Shown: piece by piece, positions 33,946 to 41,635 of the stretch | How positions within the stretch are numbered: the first letter of the stretch is position 1 | How the letters are laid out: each line of letters opens with the position of its first letter | Assembly (NCBI GenBank): GCA_016870475.1 | Contig: VGBO01000001.1 | Coordinates: 67,515 to 112,145, forward strand | Direction of reading: 5' to 3' | Source: Actinomycetota bacterium | GTDB lineage: Bacteria; Actinomycetota; Acidimicrobiia; Acidimicrobiales; CAIXPF01 | DNA length: 44,631 nucleotides | Made by a program: the position numbers and the translations under genes | The notes under the pieces: generated by a model | What the model saw: the letters and a program-made list of their open reading frames with translations, nothing else | What the model was told of the DNA's origin: nothing | Databases searched by the model: none

Positions 33946-34788
33946 GCCGTTCGAGACGCCGACGGAGAGGCCGCCCGCGGCGAGCTCCGCCTCGTGGAAG
34001 AAGTCGCCCAACGCGTCGACGAGCGCCAGCGGGTTGTCGAGGGGGATGTCGTGCCCGCTGTCGGGCACCGTGCACCGGTGGGCGGTCGGCAACGCGTCGG
34101 CCATCTCGGCGAACGTCGCCGACGACAGCACCTCGCTCGACTGGGCCCGCACGAGCAACGTCGGCACGGTCACGCAGCACAGGTCGTTCCACGCCGAGTC
34201 GGCGCGGAACGGCACCGCATCGGAGAAGAACGGGTCGTGTTTCCGGGCGAGACCCCCGCCCGCAGCGGGCCGGGTCGCATGCGCCACCACGTGCTCGAGG
34301 AGTCCCTCGGATGCACGGGGGTGCGCCTGCCGCTCCCAGGCCACCGCCGACGTGTGATCCCCGAATGCATAGGGGACCGACGGCGGGAACGGGAGCGCCT
34401 CCTCGAAGGACGGGGGCGTGTCCACGAGCACCAGGCGCCGCACGAGATCGGGGGCACCTGCCGCCACCCGGAGGCCGACCAGCGCGCCCCAGCCGTGGCC
34501 GACCACGTCGACCGGCTCGTCGGACACGGCCTGCACGACCCGCCAGAGGTCGTCCGCAAGGTCGTTCGTGCCGTACCGCTGCTCCGCCGACCACTGGCTG
34601 TCGCCGTGACCGCGGAGATCGGCGGCGATCACCCGGCCCCACAGCGACAGCGGGGCGGCGACGTCGCGCCAGGACCAGGCGCTCGCGCCGAGGTCGTGCA
34701 GCAGCACGATCGGGCGCCCGGAACCACCGTGGTCGAGCGTGTGCAGGCGGAGACGGTCCGCAGCGAAGAACCGATGTTCGACGCGCAT
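33943..34788 (-). CDS. alpha/beta hydrolase lacking the nucleophile (GHGWG)
   Basis: Alpha/beta-hydrolase-fold protein, 281 residues, closest in layout to epoxide hydrolases and haloalkane dehalogenases. It has an HDLGASAWSWRD oxyanion loop, ADLRGHGDS, and a catalytic-type histidine H246 in DSGHDIPLDNP. The nucleophile elbow reads VVGHGWGA, with glycine G99 where epoxide hydrolases have Asp (GHDWG) and esterases have Ser (GHSxG). The GGC codon is one base away from GAC (Asp). It is either a catalytically silent member (binding or sensing) or a recently damaged enzyme; the rest of the gene is intact. The ATG at 34788 has TACCGT 7 nt upstream. Confidence 0.87.
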   Translation of the reverse strand: MRVEHRFFAADRLRLHTLDHGGSGRPIVLLHDLGASAWSWRDVAAPLSLWGRVIAADLRGHGDSQWSAEQRYGTNDLADDLWRVVQAVSDEPVDVVGHGWGALVGLRVAAGAPDLVRRLVLVDTPPSFEEALPFPPSVPYAFGDHTSAVAWERQAHPRASEGLLEHVVAHATRPAAGGGLARKHDPFFSDAVPFRADSAWNDLCCVTVPTLLVRAQSSEVLSSATFAEMADALPTAHRCTVPDSGHDIPLDNPLALVDALGDFFHEAELAAGGLSVGVSNG

Positions 34789-34795
34789 GGCGGCA

Positions 34796-34801
34796 ACGGT
34801 A
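34796..34801 (-). promoter_or_regulatory. -10 box TACCGT for hydrolase 33943-34788
   Basis: Minus-strand TACCGT, 7 nt before the ATG at 34788. Confidence 0.55.
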
Positions 34802-34861
34802 GCGCCGAATCCCGGGAAATCCGCCCGGTCCGCCGATCGCGGTTCGCGAAGCTCCGCTGCC

Positions 34862-34867
34862 TACGCT
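34862..34867 (+). promoter_or_regulatory. -10 box TACGCT for NYN-LOTUS transcript
   Basis: TACGCT ends 6 nt before an ATG at 34874, placing the predicted transcription start at the short upstream ORF and about 38 nt before the NYN gene start. Confidence 0.55.
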
Positions 34868-34873
34868 GCGGCC

Positions 34874-34915
34874 ATGACAGAAGCACGCGACACCGCCATC
34901 GGGAGCCGGGCGTGA
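34874..34915 (+). CDS. 13-codon upstream ORF overlapping the NYN gene start
   Basis: A short frame, MTEARDTAIGSRA then TGA, starts at an ATG 6 nt after the -10 box. It ends in TGA at 34913-34915, overlapping the GTG start of the NYN-LOTUS gene (34912-34914) as GTGA. The geometry is that of a leaderless leader peptide translationally coupled to the downstream gene. Whether it is translated is inference; it could simply be the 5' UTR. The same stretch holds GGGAG at 34901-34905, 6 nt before the GTG, so the main gene also has its own ribosome binding site. Confidence 0.4.
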   Translation: MTEARDTAIGSRA

Positions 34916-36474
34916 ACGACGACGAGGAACGGATCGCCCTCTTCCTCGACTACGAGAACCTCGCCATCGGCGCCCGCGAGAACCTCGGCGGGATGGCCTT
35001 CGACCTCAAGCCCCTCTCCGACGCGATCGCGGAGCGCGGGCGGGCGATCGTGCGCCGGGCCTACGCCGACTGGCTCAAGTTCGGCGAGGACGGGCGCATG
35101 CTCACCCGCCACCACGTCGAACTCATCGAGATCCCGCAGCGAATGGGCACGATCCGCAAGAACGCCGCCGACATCAAGATGGCGGTCGACGCAATCGAGC
35201 TGGCGTTCGCCCGGCCGTACATCACCACCTACGTGCTCGGCACCGGCGACTCGGACTTCACCCCGCTCGTGCACAAGCTGCGCGAGCTCAACAAGCGGGT
35301 CATCGGCGTCGGCATCGAGTCCTCGACGTCGCTGCTGCTGCCCCCCGCGTGCGACGAGTTCCTCTTCTACGAACGACTCGAAGGCGTGGAGGTGCCGGAA
35401 CGCCGCGCCGGAGCGAGCCGTCGGCGAAGCGGCCGCGGGCGCCGCACCGACGGTGCCGATTCGACCGAGACGGCCGCAGCGAAAGCGGGCGCCGGAACGT
35501 CCGACGACGGCGCGAGCGACGAGGGCGAAGCCTCTCCCGTCGTCGCGCCGGCGTCCATCGGCGACCTCGAGCGATTGCTGGCGCAGACGCTGTCCGGCCT
35601 CGAACGTTCGAGCGGGGGGCACGTACGCGCCTCGGCGCTCAAGCGTGCGGTGCTCCGCAAGGTGTCGACCTTCGACGAGTCGCAGTACGGGTTCCGAGGG
35701 TTCACCGAGCTGCTCCGGAACCTCGCCGACCGGGGCATCGTCGAACTCGTCGACAGCGCCGGGCTCGGTGACCCCGAGGTGCACTTCCCGGCCGAGCAGG
35801 GCCACGACGAGCCGGTGTTCGAACTGCTGCGCCGAGTCGTGGACGAACAGGCGACGCCCGACCGCCCGACGCCGCTGTCGGGACTCAAGAACAAGCTCCG
35901 CCGTCACGACCCGGAGTTCTCCGAGAAGCGGTTCGGGTTCGGCGGGTTCCTGCAGTTCGCGAAGGCCGCCGCAGCGCGCAACGTGATCGAGATGGCGTGG
36001 GACGACGACGCCGACGACTACATGATCCGACCGGTACCCGGCAGCCGGACCGCCGCGCCCGCCGACGTCGCCACCGCGACCGAGACGACAGCGCCGGCGA
36101 CGGTCGAGACCGAGCCGGCCACCGGCGTCGAGGAGACCGCCACCGCGCGGACCCCGGCGCGCCGACGCCGGACGACGACCGCTGCGGCAACCGCAGCGGT
36201 GCCCGAGACGGAGCCGGCGGAGGAGCCACCCGCCGAGGCACCGAAGCGGCGGACGCGCGCGACCCGCGCCACGACCGAGGCGTCGGTCGGTGACACCGGG
36301 GAGGCCGCGCCCGCGGCACCGAAGCGGCGGACGACCCGACGCAGTTCGACCGCTACGCCCGCCGCCGACGGCGAGGCCCCCGCCGATACCGCACCGGCAT
36401 CCGACACCGCGCCGGCTCCCCGGCGACGCACGACTCAGCGCAAGCCCGCGAAGACCGCCGAACCGTCGGCGTAG
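34912..36474 (+). CDS. NYN (PIN-like) RNase-type protein with two OST-HTH/LOTUS domains
   Basis: 520-residue probable RNA-binding or RNA-cleaving protein. The NYN domain covers about 7-155 with the acidic site residues D13 and N16 (FLDYEN), D87 (ADIKM), D93, and D113/D115 (GTGDSDF). A basic/acidic low-complexity linker spans ~163-215. Two OST-HTH/LOTUS domains follow at about 219-293 and 299-373, each with the xYGFRGF or FGFGGF core. The tail from 374 is disordered, rich in Ala/Thr/Pro/Glu, with four basic repeats of the RRRTT type (near 417, 445, 471 and 504). The domain order recalls eukaryotic MARF1-type proteins. The GTG at 34912 has a Shine-Dalgarno sequence and overlaps a 13-codon ORF. 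The 3' end overlaps the MBL gene by 40 bp. Confidence 0.9.
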   Translation: MNDDEERIALFLDYENLAIGARENLGGMAFDLKPLSDAIAERGRAIVRRAYADWLKFGEDGRMLTRHHVELIEIPQRMGTIRKNAADIKMAVDAIELAFARPYITTYVLGTGDSDFTPLVHKLRELNKRVIGVGIESSTSLLLPPACDEFLFYERLEGVEVPERRAGASRRRSGRGRRTDGADSTETAAAKAGAGTSDDGASDEGEASPVVAPASIGDLERLLAQTLSGLERSSGGHVRASALKRAVLRKVSTFDESQYGFRGFTELLRNLADRGIVELVDSAGLGDPEVHFPAEQGHDEPVFELLRRVVDEQATPDRPTPLSGLKNKLRRHDPEFSEKRFGFGGFLQFAKAAAARNVIEMAWDDDADDYMIRPVPGSRTAAPADVATATETTAPATVETEPATGVEETATARTPARRRRTTTAAATAAVPETEPAEEPPAEAPKRRTRATRATTEASVGDTGEAAPAAPKRRTTRRSSTATPAADGEAPADTAPASDTAPAPRRRTTQRKPAKTAEPSA

Positions 36475-37376
36475 CCGAGCTCCACGAGCTCGGTGCGCGG
36501 CGCCCAACGTCCGAGCGCCGAACGGATCGGCGCGACGTCGGTCGCGATCGAGAACCCGGGCAACCAGTCGTCGTGGTGCGACAGGATCACGCGACGCGGG
36601 GAGAGCAACGCGGTCTGGCGGGCGACGAAATCGGCGAGCGATCCCTGCACCGGTTCGCCGTCGACGTTGCCCCGCCCGGCCGCCGCCACGATCGCCACGT
36701 CGGGCCGCAGGTCGCGGACGATGCCCGTCCAGTGACCGGACGTGTCCTGGAACAGGAGCGACCCCTCGGGCGTCTCGAACAGGAACAGCAGCGTGTGCCC
36801 GTCGCCGCGGGGCTGCTGCCCGTCGGCGCGCAGATGCAGGAGCGTCTCCTCACCGAGTCCGCCGATCCACTCGGCGAGCGCGCCGAACCGCTCCCGCCGG
36901 TCCTGATGGGTGACGAAGAGGTCCCCGAGGCACACCTCGTCGGCCGCCGGCATCTCCCGGTGCGACCAGACGCAGGAGTGCAGGCTCGGGTACACGCAGC
37001 AGTCCACCCCGGGGGCGAGGCGCACCCGCTCGCCGCCCGCGACCGGCAGGAGGTTGCCGAGCGGCACGCCGGCGGCCTCGAGCACCCGCACCGTCTCGTG
37101 CGACCCGATCACGGTCGCCCCGGTGCGTTCGACGGTGCGTTCCGCCCCCCACAGGTGGTCGAAGTGCGAGTGCCCGACGACGATCCAGTCACACCGGTCG
37201 ACGTCGTCGGGGCGCACCCGCGGTTGCGGTCCTGCCGCCCCCTCGACCCGGTCGAGGTAAGCGTCGAGGAACACCACCGTGTCGTCGGTCGCCCGCGGTC
37301 CGGGGACCGGGAGCGTGAGCCGGAACGTCGAGCAGCCGAACCAGTCGAGCCGCGCCGTGGAGGTGGAGGCGGCCAT
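36435..37376 (-). CDS. metallo-beta-lactamase-fold hydrolase
   Basis: 313-residue MBL-fold enzyme. The metal motif HSHFDH is at 69-74 (VVGHSHFDHLWG), with further ligand candidates H155-type in LHSCVWSH, D235-type in LFQDTSGHW, and SHHDDW near the C-terminus. It resembles the UlaG/RomA-like branch that hydrolyses phosphodiester, lactone or amide bonds; the substrate is unknown. The ATG at 37376 is preferred as the point where similarity starts (LDWFGCSTFRL); a GAAGGT hexamer lies 7 nt upstream. Its last 40 bp lie antisense to the end of the NYN-LOTUS gene. Divergent from the RidA-like gene with 49 bp between starts. Confidence 0.85.
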   Translation of the reverse strand: MAASTSTARLDWFGCSTFRLTLPVPGPRATDDTVVFLDAYLDRVEGAAGPQPRVRPDDVDRCDWIVVGHSHFDHLWGAERTVERTGATVIGSHETVRVLEAAGVPLGNLLPVAGGERVRLAPGVDCCVYPSLHSCVWSHREMPAADEVCLGDLFVTHQDRRERFGALAEWIGGLGEETLLHLRADGQQPRGDGHTLLFLFETPEGSLLFQDTSGHWTGIVRDLRPDVAIVAAAGRGNVDGEPVQGSLADFVARQTALLSPRRVILSHHDDWLPGFSIATDVAPIRSALGRWAPRTELVELGYADGSAVFAGLR

Positions 37377-37412
37377 GGCCGCCACCTTCCCACACCTCGA
37401 CGTCCCGGCGGG

Positions 37413-37418
37413 TAGCGT
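37413..37418 (+). promoter_or_regulatory. -10 box TAGCGT for RidA-like gene
   Basis: TAGCGT ends 7 nt before the GTG at 37426. Confidence 0.6.
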
Positions 37419-37425
37419 CCGCGCC

Positions 37426-37824
37426 GTGGCCAACCACGTCGTCGCACCCCCCGGCATCGCTCCACCCGCGGCGCGCTACGCGCACGCCGTCGTCTCCGAG
37501 CACGCCGGACGGATCCTGCACACCTCCGGTGTGGTCCCCGCGGCACCGGACGGCACCGTGCCGGACGACGTCGCCTCACAGGCGGCCACGGTCTGGGCGA
37601 CGATCGGTGCACTCCTCGACGACGCCGGGTTCCGACCCGCCGACGTCGTGTCGGTCACGACCTACGTCGTCGACGCCCACGCAGACGAGCTCACCACCGT
37701 CATGGCCGCGCGTGACGCCTTCCTCGACGGCCACCTCGCCGCGTCGACGCTCGTGGTCGTCCCCCGGCTCGCGCAACCGGCATGGAAGCTCGAGATCGCC
37801 GTCGTCGCCGTTCAGGGACGGTAG
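37426..37824 (+). CDS. RidA/YjgF/UK114-family protein without the catalytic Arg
   Basis: 132-residue member of the Rid superfamily; canonical RidA hydrolyses reactive enamines/imines released by PLP enzymes. Family features are the segment GRILHTSGVVPAAPDG near the N-terminus, a central helix QAATVWATIGALLDDAG and the C-terminal LEIAVVAVQGR strand. In RidA the key arginine sits in a PARS motif before the last strands; here the aligned segment is LAAS (A106), so imine deaminase activity of the RidA type is doubtful. The gene probably belongs to another Rid subgroup. The GTG at 37426 is selected by its -10 box. The 3' end overlaps the convergent carboxyltransferase gene by 13 bp. Confidence 0.87.
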   Translation: MANHVVAPPGIAPPAARYAHAVVSEHAGRILHTSGVVPAAPDGTVPDDVASQAATVWATIGALLDDAGFRPADVVSVTTYVVDAHADELTTVMAARDAFLDGHLAASTLVVVPRLAQPAWKLEIAVVAVQGR

Positions 37825-39368
37825 GTCCACGCCATCGCGCCCGGGCGGCGCATCGGCGCGACGAGATTCGCCCAGCGGCACAGCAGCGGCCGCGTGTCCC
37901 GGGGGTCGATGACCTCTTCGATCTCGAACACCTCCGCCGCACGGAACGGACTGCGGTAGCGGTTGAGGTGTTCGCGGATCTTGTCGATCTCCGCGGCGCG
38001 GGCGTCACCCTCGAAGTCGGCGAGCTCCGCCTTGTAGGCGACCTCGAGGCCGCCCTCGATGGGGAGCGAACCCCAGTCGCCCGACGGCCAGGAGTACCGG
38101 AAGTGGGTGGTGCCCGGCTTCCGGTTCGCCGCACCGGCGACCCCGAACGCCTTGCGGATCACGACACAGGCGAACGGCGACGTCGACTGTCCGAGCGCGG
38201 CGAGCGCCACCGACCCGTAACGGATCGTGCACTCCTCCTCGGACTGCTTACCGATGAGGAACCCCGGGCAGTCTTCGAGGTGGATCAGCGGCAGGTGGAA
38301 TGTCGACGCGAGGTCGATGAAGCGGGTGACCTTGCGGGAGGCGTCCGCCGTCCAGGCTCCGCCGTAGACGTAGGGGTCCTCCGCGAAGATCGCCACCGGC
38401 CAGCCGTCGAGACGAGCGAATCCGGTGATGATCGACTTGCCCCAGCCCCGCCCCATCTCGAAGAAGCTGTCCGTGTCGACGACCGCGGCGATCACGTCGC
38501 GCATCTTGTAGACGCGACGTTGCTCGCGGGGCACGATCGACAGCAGCTTCTCCTCACGGCGCTGCGGGTCGTCGACGACGGGGCCACGCGGCGGGAGCTC
38601 GTTCACGTTCGCCGGGAGGTACGACAGGAACCGGCGAGCCCGTTCGAACGCCTCCTCCTCGGTGGCGACCACGTCGTCGATCGCACCGTTGGAGGTGTGG
38701 ATCCGGGCGTGGCCCAGCTCCTCCTTCGACACGTCACCGAGCGACGCCTGATCGACGAGGGCAGGACCGGCGATCATCATCTGCGCGGTCTCCGCGACGA
38801 TCACCGAGTAGTGCGAGGTCGTGACCCGGGCCGCTCCGATGCCCGCGACCGATCCGAGGGCGAGTGCGACCGACGGCGCTACGCCGAGGTGGCCGACGAC
38901 GGTCTCCCACCCCGCGACCTGCGGGATGAGGGTGCGCCCCTTGATCTCGATCGACTTCACGGACCCGCCGCCGCCCATGCCGTCGACGAGCCGGACGTGC
39001 GGCAGGCCGAGTTCGATCGCGATGCTCTCGGCGAAGTCGCGCTTCGCCGGGATCGTCGCCTCCGCCGAACCGCCACGCACGGTGAAGTCGTCACCGGAGA
39101 TGACGACCGGACGACCGTCGATCTCGGCGACGCCGCACACGAGGTTCGCCGGCATGAAGGAGAGGAGACGCCCCCCATCGTCGTAGGTGCCCACGCCCGA
39201 GGTCGAGCCGATCTCGTGGAACGACCCGTCGTCGCAGACGGCGTCGAGCCGCTCACGGATCGTCATCTTCCCGGCGGCGCGCTGACGCTCCACCCGTTCG
39301 GCGCCGCCCATCTCGGCGGCGAGACGGCGTCGTTCGTGCAGCTCGTCGACCTCTGCCTGCCAGCTCAT
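37812..39368 (-). CDS. acyl-CoA carboxylase, carboxyltransferase (beta) subunit
   Basis: 518-residue carboxyltransferase that moves CO2 from carboxybiotin to an acyl-CoA such as propionyl-, acetyl- or methylcrotonyl-CoA. The N-terminal half includes RAAGKMTIRERLDAVCDDGSF and VISGDDFTVRGGSAEATIPAKRDF; the C-terminal half has FVDLASTF-like FIDLASTFHLPLIHLEDCPGFLIG and the acyl-CoA region AFGVAGAANRKPG. No biotin carboxylase or biotin carrier gene is nearby, so it must pair with a partner encoded elsewhere. The ATG at 39368 has a strong GGGGGAG sequence just upstream. It lies 32 nt after the crotonase on the same strand, so it is probably co-transcribed. Confidence 0.9.
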   Translation of the reverse strand: MSWQAEVDELHERRRLAAEMGGAERVERQRAAGKMTIRERLDAVCDDGSFHEIGSTSGVGTYDDGGRLLSFMPANLVCGVAEIDGRPVVISGDDFTVRGGSAEATIPAKRDFAESIAIELGLPHVRLVDGMGGGGSVKSIEIKGRTLIPQVAGWETVVGHLGVAPSVALALGSVAGIGAARVTTSHYSVIVAETAQMMIAGPALVDQASLGDVSKEELGHARIHTSNGAIDDVVATEEEAFERARRFLSYLPANVNELPPRGPVVDDPQRREEKLLSIVPREQRRVYKMRDVIAAVVDTDSFFEMGRGWGKSIITGFARLDGWPVAIFAEDPYVYGGAWTADASRKVTRFIDLASTFHLPLIHLEDCPGFLIGKQSEEECTIRYGSVALAALGQSTSPFACVVIRKAFGVAGAANRKPGTTHFRYSWPSGDWGSLPIEGGLEVAYKAELADFEGDARAAEIDKIREHLNRYRSPFRAAEVFEIEEVIDPRDTRPLLCRWANLVAPMRRPGAMAWTYRP

Positions 39369-39400
39369 CGCACTCCCCCCGGTACGGCGATCAGTCGAAC

Positions 39401-40171
39401 TCAGCGACCCTGCCAGTTCGGCGAGCGCTTCTCGGCGAAGGCGGAGGCACCCTCGCGGGCGTCCTCGCTGCTGAACACCGAATCGAGCAGCGTGTCCTGG
39501 AACGCCCAGAACTCCGCCTCGGTGCGGCCCCAGCACTCGCGGATGATCTCCTTCGAGGCGGCCATGCCGAGCGGCGCGTTGCGGGTCATCCGCTCGGCGA
39601 GCTCCATGGCGGCGTCGACCGCACCGCCCGGCTCGGTGAGACGGTTGACCATGCCGAGCTCGTAGGCGCGCTCCGCGGTGATCGGATCGGCGGTGAGCGC
39701 CATCTCCATCGCGAGGCTGTAGGGGAGCTGGCGGGGCAGGCGCAGCAGGGCGCCGGCGCCGGCGAACAGGCCCACGCCGACCTCGGGCACGCCGAGCCTC
39801 GCACCCTTCGCGGCGACGACGAGGTCGCACGACAGCGCGATCTCGAGCCCACCGGCGAGGGCGAACCCCTCAACCGCGGCGATGAGCGGCTTGCGGGCGC
39901 CGCGCTCGACGATGCCGGCGAAGCCGCGGCCCGGGAGGTTCGGCATGCCGCCGTCGAGGAACGCCTTGAGGTCCATGCCGGCGGAGAAGCCCTTGCCGTT
40001 CCCGGTGAGGACACCGACGACAAGACCGGGATCGGCGTCGAGCCGGTCGAGCGCGGCGGCGAGCGCCTCGGCGAGGTCGCGGTTCACCGAGTTGCGCTGC
40101 TCGGGCCGGTTGAGGGTGATGAGCAGGACCTTGCCGCGCTGCTCGGTCAGGACAGGAGTCTCTTCAGCCAT
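39401..40171 (-). CDS. enoyl-CoA hydratase (both catalytic Glu present)
   Basis: Crotonase-fold hydratase, 256 residues, adding water across the 2,3-double bond of enoyl-CoA. Oxyanion-hole motifs are GFSAGMDLKAF and FALAGGLEIALSCD. The two catalytic glutamates are E110 (GGLEIAL) and E130 (GVPEVGVGL), so hydratase activity is plausible. The ending EDAREGASAFAEKRSPNWQGR is typical. The ATG at 40171 has TAGGTT 7 nt upstream. It is first in a likely two-gene unit with the carboxyltransferase, consistent with oxidation or carboxylation of an acyl-CoA in one pathway. Confidence 0.92.
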   Translation of the reverse strand: MAEETPVLTEQRGKVLLITLNRPEQRNSVNRDLAEALAAALDRLDADPGLVVGVLTGNGKGFSAGMDLKAFLDGGMPNLPGRGFAGIVERGARKPLIAAVEGFALAGGLEIALSCDLVVAAKGARLGVPEVGVGLFAGAGALLRLPRQLPYSLAMEMALTADPITAERAYELGMVNRLTEPGGAVDAAMELAERMTRNAPLGMAASKEIIRECWGRTEAEFWAFQDTLLDSVFSSEDAREGASAFAEKRSPNWQGR

Positions 40172-40178
40172 GGGAGGG

Positions 40179-40184
40179 AACCTA
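40179..40184 (-). promoter_or_regulatory. -10 box TAGGTT for hydratase-carboxyltransferase unit
   Basis: Minus-strand TAGGTT, 7 nt before the ATG at 40171. Confidence 0.55.
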
Positions 40185-40195
40185 GCCGTCCGCGC

Positions 40196-41245
40196 TCACT
40201 CGGCCCAGGCCTTCACCTGCTCGACGACCTTCAAGGGGTCGTCGCCGACCGGCTCGATGTTCAGGTAGGTCACGCCGACCTCCTTGTAGACGGCGAGCCG
40301 CTCGCGAACGAACCCGGGGTCCCCGCACAGCGTCGCCATGTCCAGGTACTCCTCCGGCACCTTCCCGAACGCCTCGGCACGCTTGCCCGACAGGAACAAG
40401 TCCTGGATCTCCTTCGCCTCGGCCTCCCAGCCGTAGCGGCAGAACAGGTCGTTGTAGAAGTTCTTCGACCGGGCGCCCATGCCACCCACGTAGAACCCGG
40501 CGTTGCCGCGGGCACGGTCGCGCGCGTCACGCACGTGCTTGTCGTCCTTGCCCCCGATCGCGACGGGGCCGCCGCCCATGATCTGCAGCGGCGCCAGCCC
40601 GGCGGCCCGACGGGCCGAGCCGGCGGCGAGCGAGTCGCCCCACACGTCACGGAACTTGTCCGGCACGAAGAAGATCGGCTGCCAGCCGTCCGCCACCTCG
40701 GCGGCGAGCTCGACGTTCTTCGGCCCGATCGCCGCGATCCACACGGGGATATCGGAGCGGAACGGTCGACCCATGAACTTGAGCGGCTTGCCGAGCCCCG
40801 ACCCGCCGTGGTCGGCGTCGAGGGGCAGGTGGTAGTTCGGCCCGTCGTGCACGAGGGCCTCACCGCTCCACACCTTGCGGCAGATGTCGACGACCTCGCG
40901 GGTGCGCTGCAGCGGCTTGTCGTAGCGCACCCCATGCCAACCCTCGATCACCTGCGGACCGGACGTGCCGAGCCCGAGGTGGAACCGACCCTGGGACAGC
41001 GAGTCGATCGTCGCCGCCACCTGGGCGATCAGCGCCGGGGTGCGGCTGTAGACGGGGAAGATTCCCGACATCAGCTCGACGCGCAAGGTACGGGCGGCGA
41101 GGTAGGCGAGCGACGACCCGAGGTCGAACCCGTAGATCTCGCCGCCCCACAGCAGGTCGACACCGGCCGACTCGAGGTCGGCTGCGTTGCGGGCGAACTT
41201 CTCCGGGTCGCCCTCGTAGAAGCCCATGCTCATGGAGATCTTCAT
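40196..41245 (-). CDS. LLM-class F420-dependent oxidoreductase
   Basis: Luciferase-like TIM-barrel oxidoreductase, 349 residues. It has the start MKISMSMGFYEGDPEKFA, the segment GVDLLWGGEIYGFD, LAARTLRVELMSGIFPVYSRTPALIAQ, and SQGRFHLGLGTSGPQVIEGWHG, which is strongly typical of actinobacterial F420-binding members. Substrate unknown. ATG choice: AGGAG at 41253-41257 lies 7 nt before the ATG at 41245 but only 1 nt before the ATG at 41251, so 41245 is preferred; the latter would overlap the EthD stop as ATGA. It follows the EthD-like gene with a 2-nt gap, so the two are almost certainly one transcript. Confidence 0.9.
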   Translation of the reverse strand: MKISMSMGFYEGDPEKFARNAADLESAGVDLLWGGEIYGFDLGSSLAYLAARTLRVELMSGIFPVYSRTPALIAQVAATIDSLSQGRFHLGLGTSGPQVIEGWHGVRYDKPLQRTREVVDICRKVWSGEALVHDGPNYHLPLDADHGGSGLGKPLKFMGRPFRSDIPVWIAAIGPKNVELAAEVADGWQPIFFVPDKFRDVWGDSLAAGSARRAAGLAPLQIMGGGPVAIGGKDDKHVRDARDRARGNAGFYVGGMGARSKNFYNDLFCRYGWEAEAKEIQDLFLSGKRAEAFGKVPEEYLDMATLCGDPGFVRERLAVYKEVGVTYLNIEPVGDDPLKVVEQVKAWAE

Positions 41246-41247
41246 CG

Positions 41248-41628
41248 TCATGCTCCTGTCCGGTCGACGAAGACGTGCGTCTCGCCGAGCCACATCGGTG
41301 AATTGGGGAGGTCGATGAACCGACGCTCGTCCTCGAGCAGCTCGGCGGCCGCCCGCCGTGCCTCAGGGGTCCCGGCGGTGAAGTCCTCGAGCGAGTCGAT
41401 CCAGATCTCGGCGATGCCGTCGAAGGGTGCGGGCGCACCGCCGTTGCGGGCCTGCAGCGCCTCGTGCAGGCCGGCGACGTCGAGGGTGTGCACCTGCTGG
41501 TACCGACGGACGCCGAGCGCCGCCGCACGTTCCGCCACCAACGGACCGTGGACGTCCTTCCAGTAGCGGTGGAACTCCTCGACCGACAGGTCGGGCCGGC
41601 GCCGCAGACAGAACGTGAGCTTGATCAC
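41248..41628 (-). CDS. EthD-domain protein
   Basis: 126-residue dimeric alpha-beta barrel of the EthD family, found beside oxygenases, dehydratases and other catabolic enzymes; specific activity is unknown. Family motifs: KLTFCLRRRPDLSVEEFHRYWKDVHGPLV at the start (with the conserved HGPLV) and YQQVHTLD. The GTG at 41628 has a -10 box TAGGGT 7 nt upstream whose TAG is the stop codon of the preceding CoA-transferase gene. It is followed by the F420 oxidoreductase in the same transcript, suggesting a shared catabolic task. Confidence 0.88.
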   Translation of the reverse strand: MIKLTFCLRRRPDLSVEEFHRYWKDVHGPLVAERAAALGVRRYQQVHTLDVAGLHEALQARNGGAPAPFDGIAEIWIDSLEDFTAGTPEARRAAAELLEDERRFIDLPNSPMWLGETHVFVDRTGA

Positions 41629-41635
41629 GGGCCGG

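Noticed and set aside
41245-41251. ATGA stop-start overlap between EthD and the F420 oxidoreductase
   Set aside because: The ATG at 41251 is only 1 nt from AGGAG, whereas the ATG at 41245 is 7 nt away and gives the usual MKIS start.
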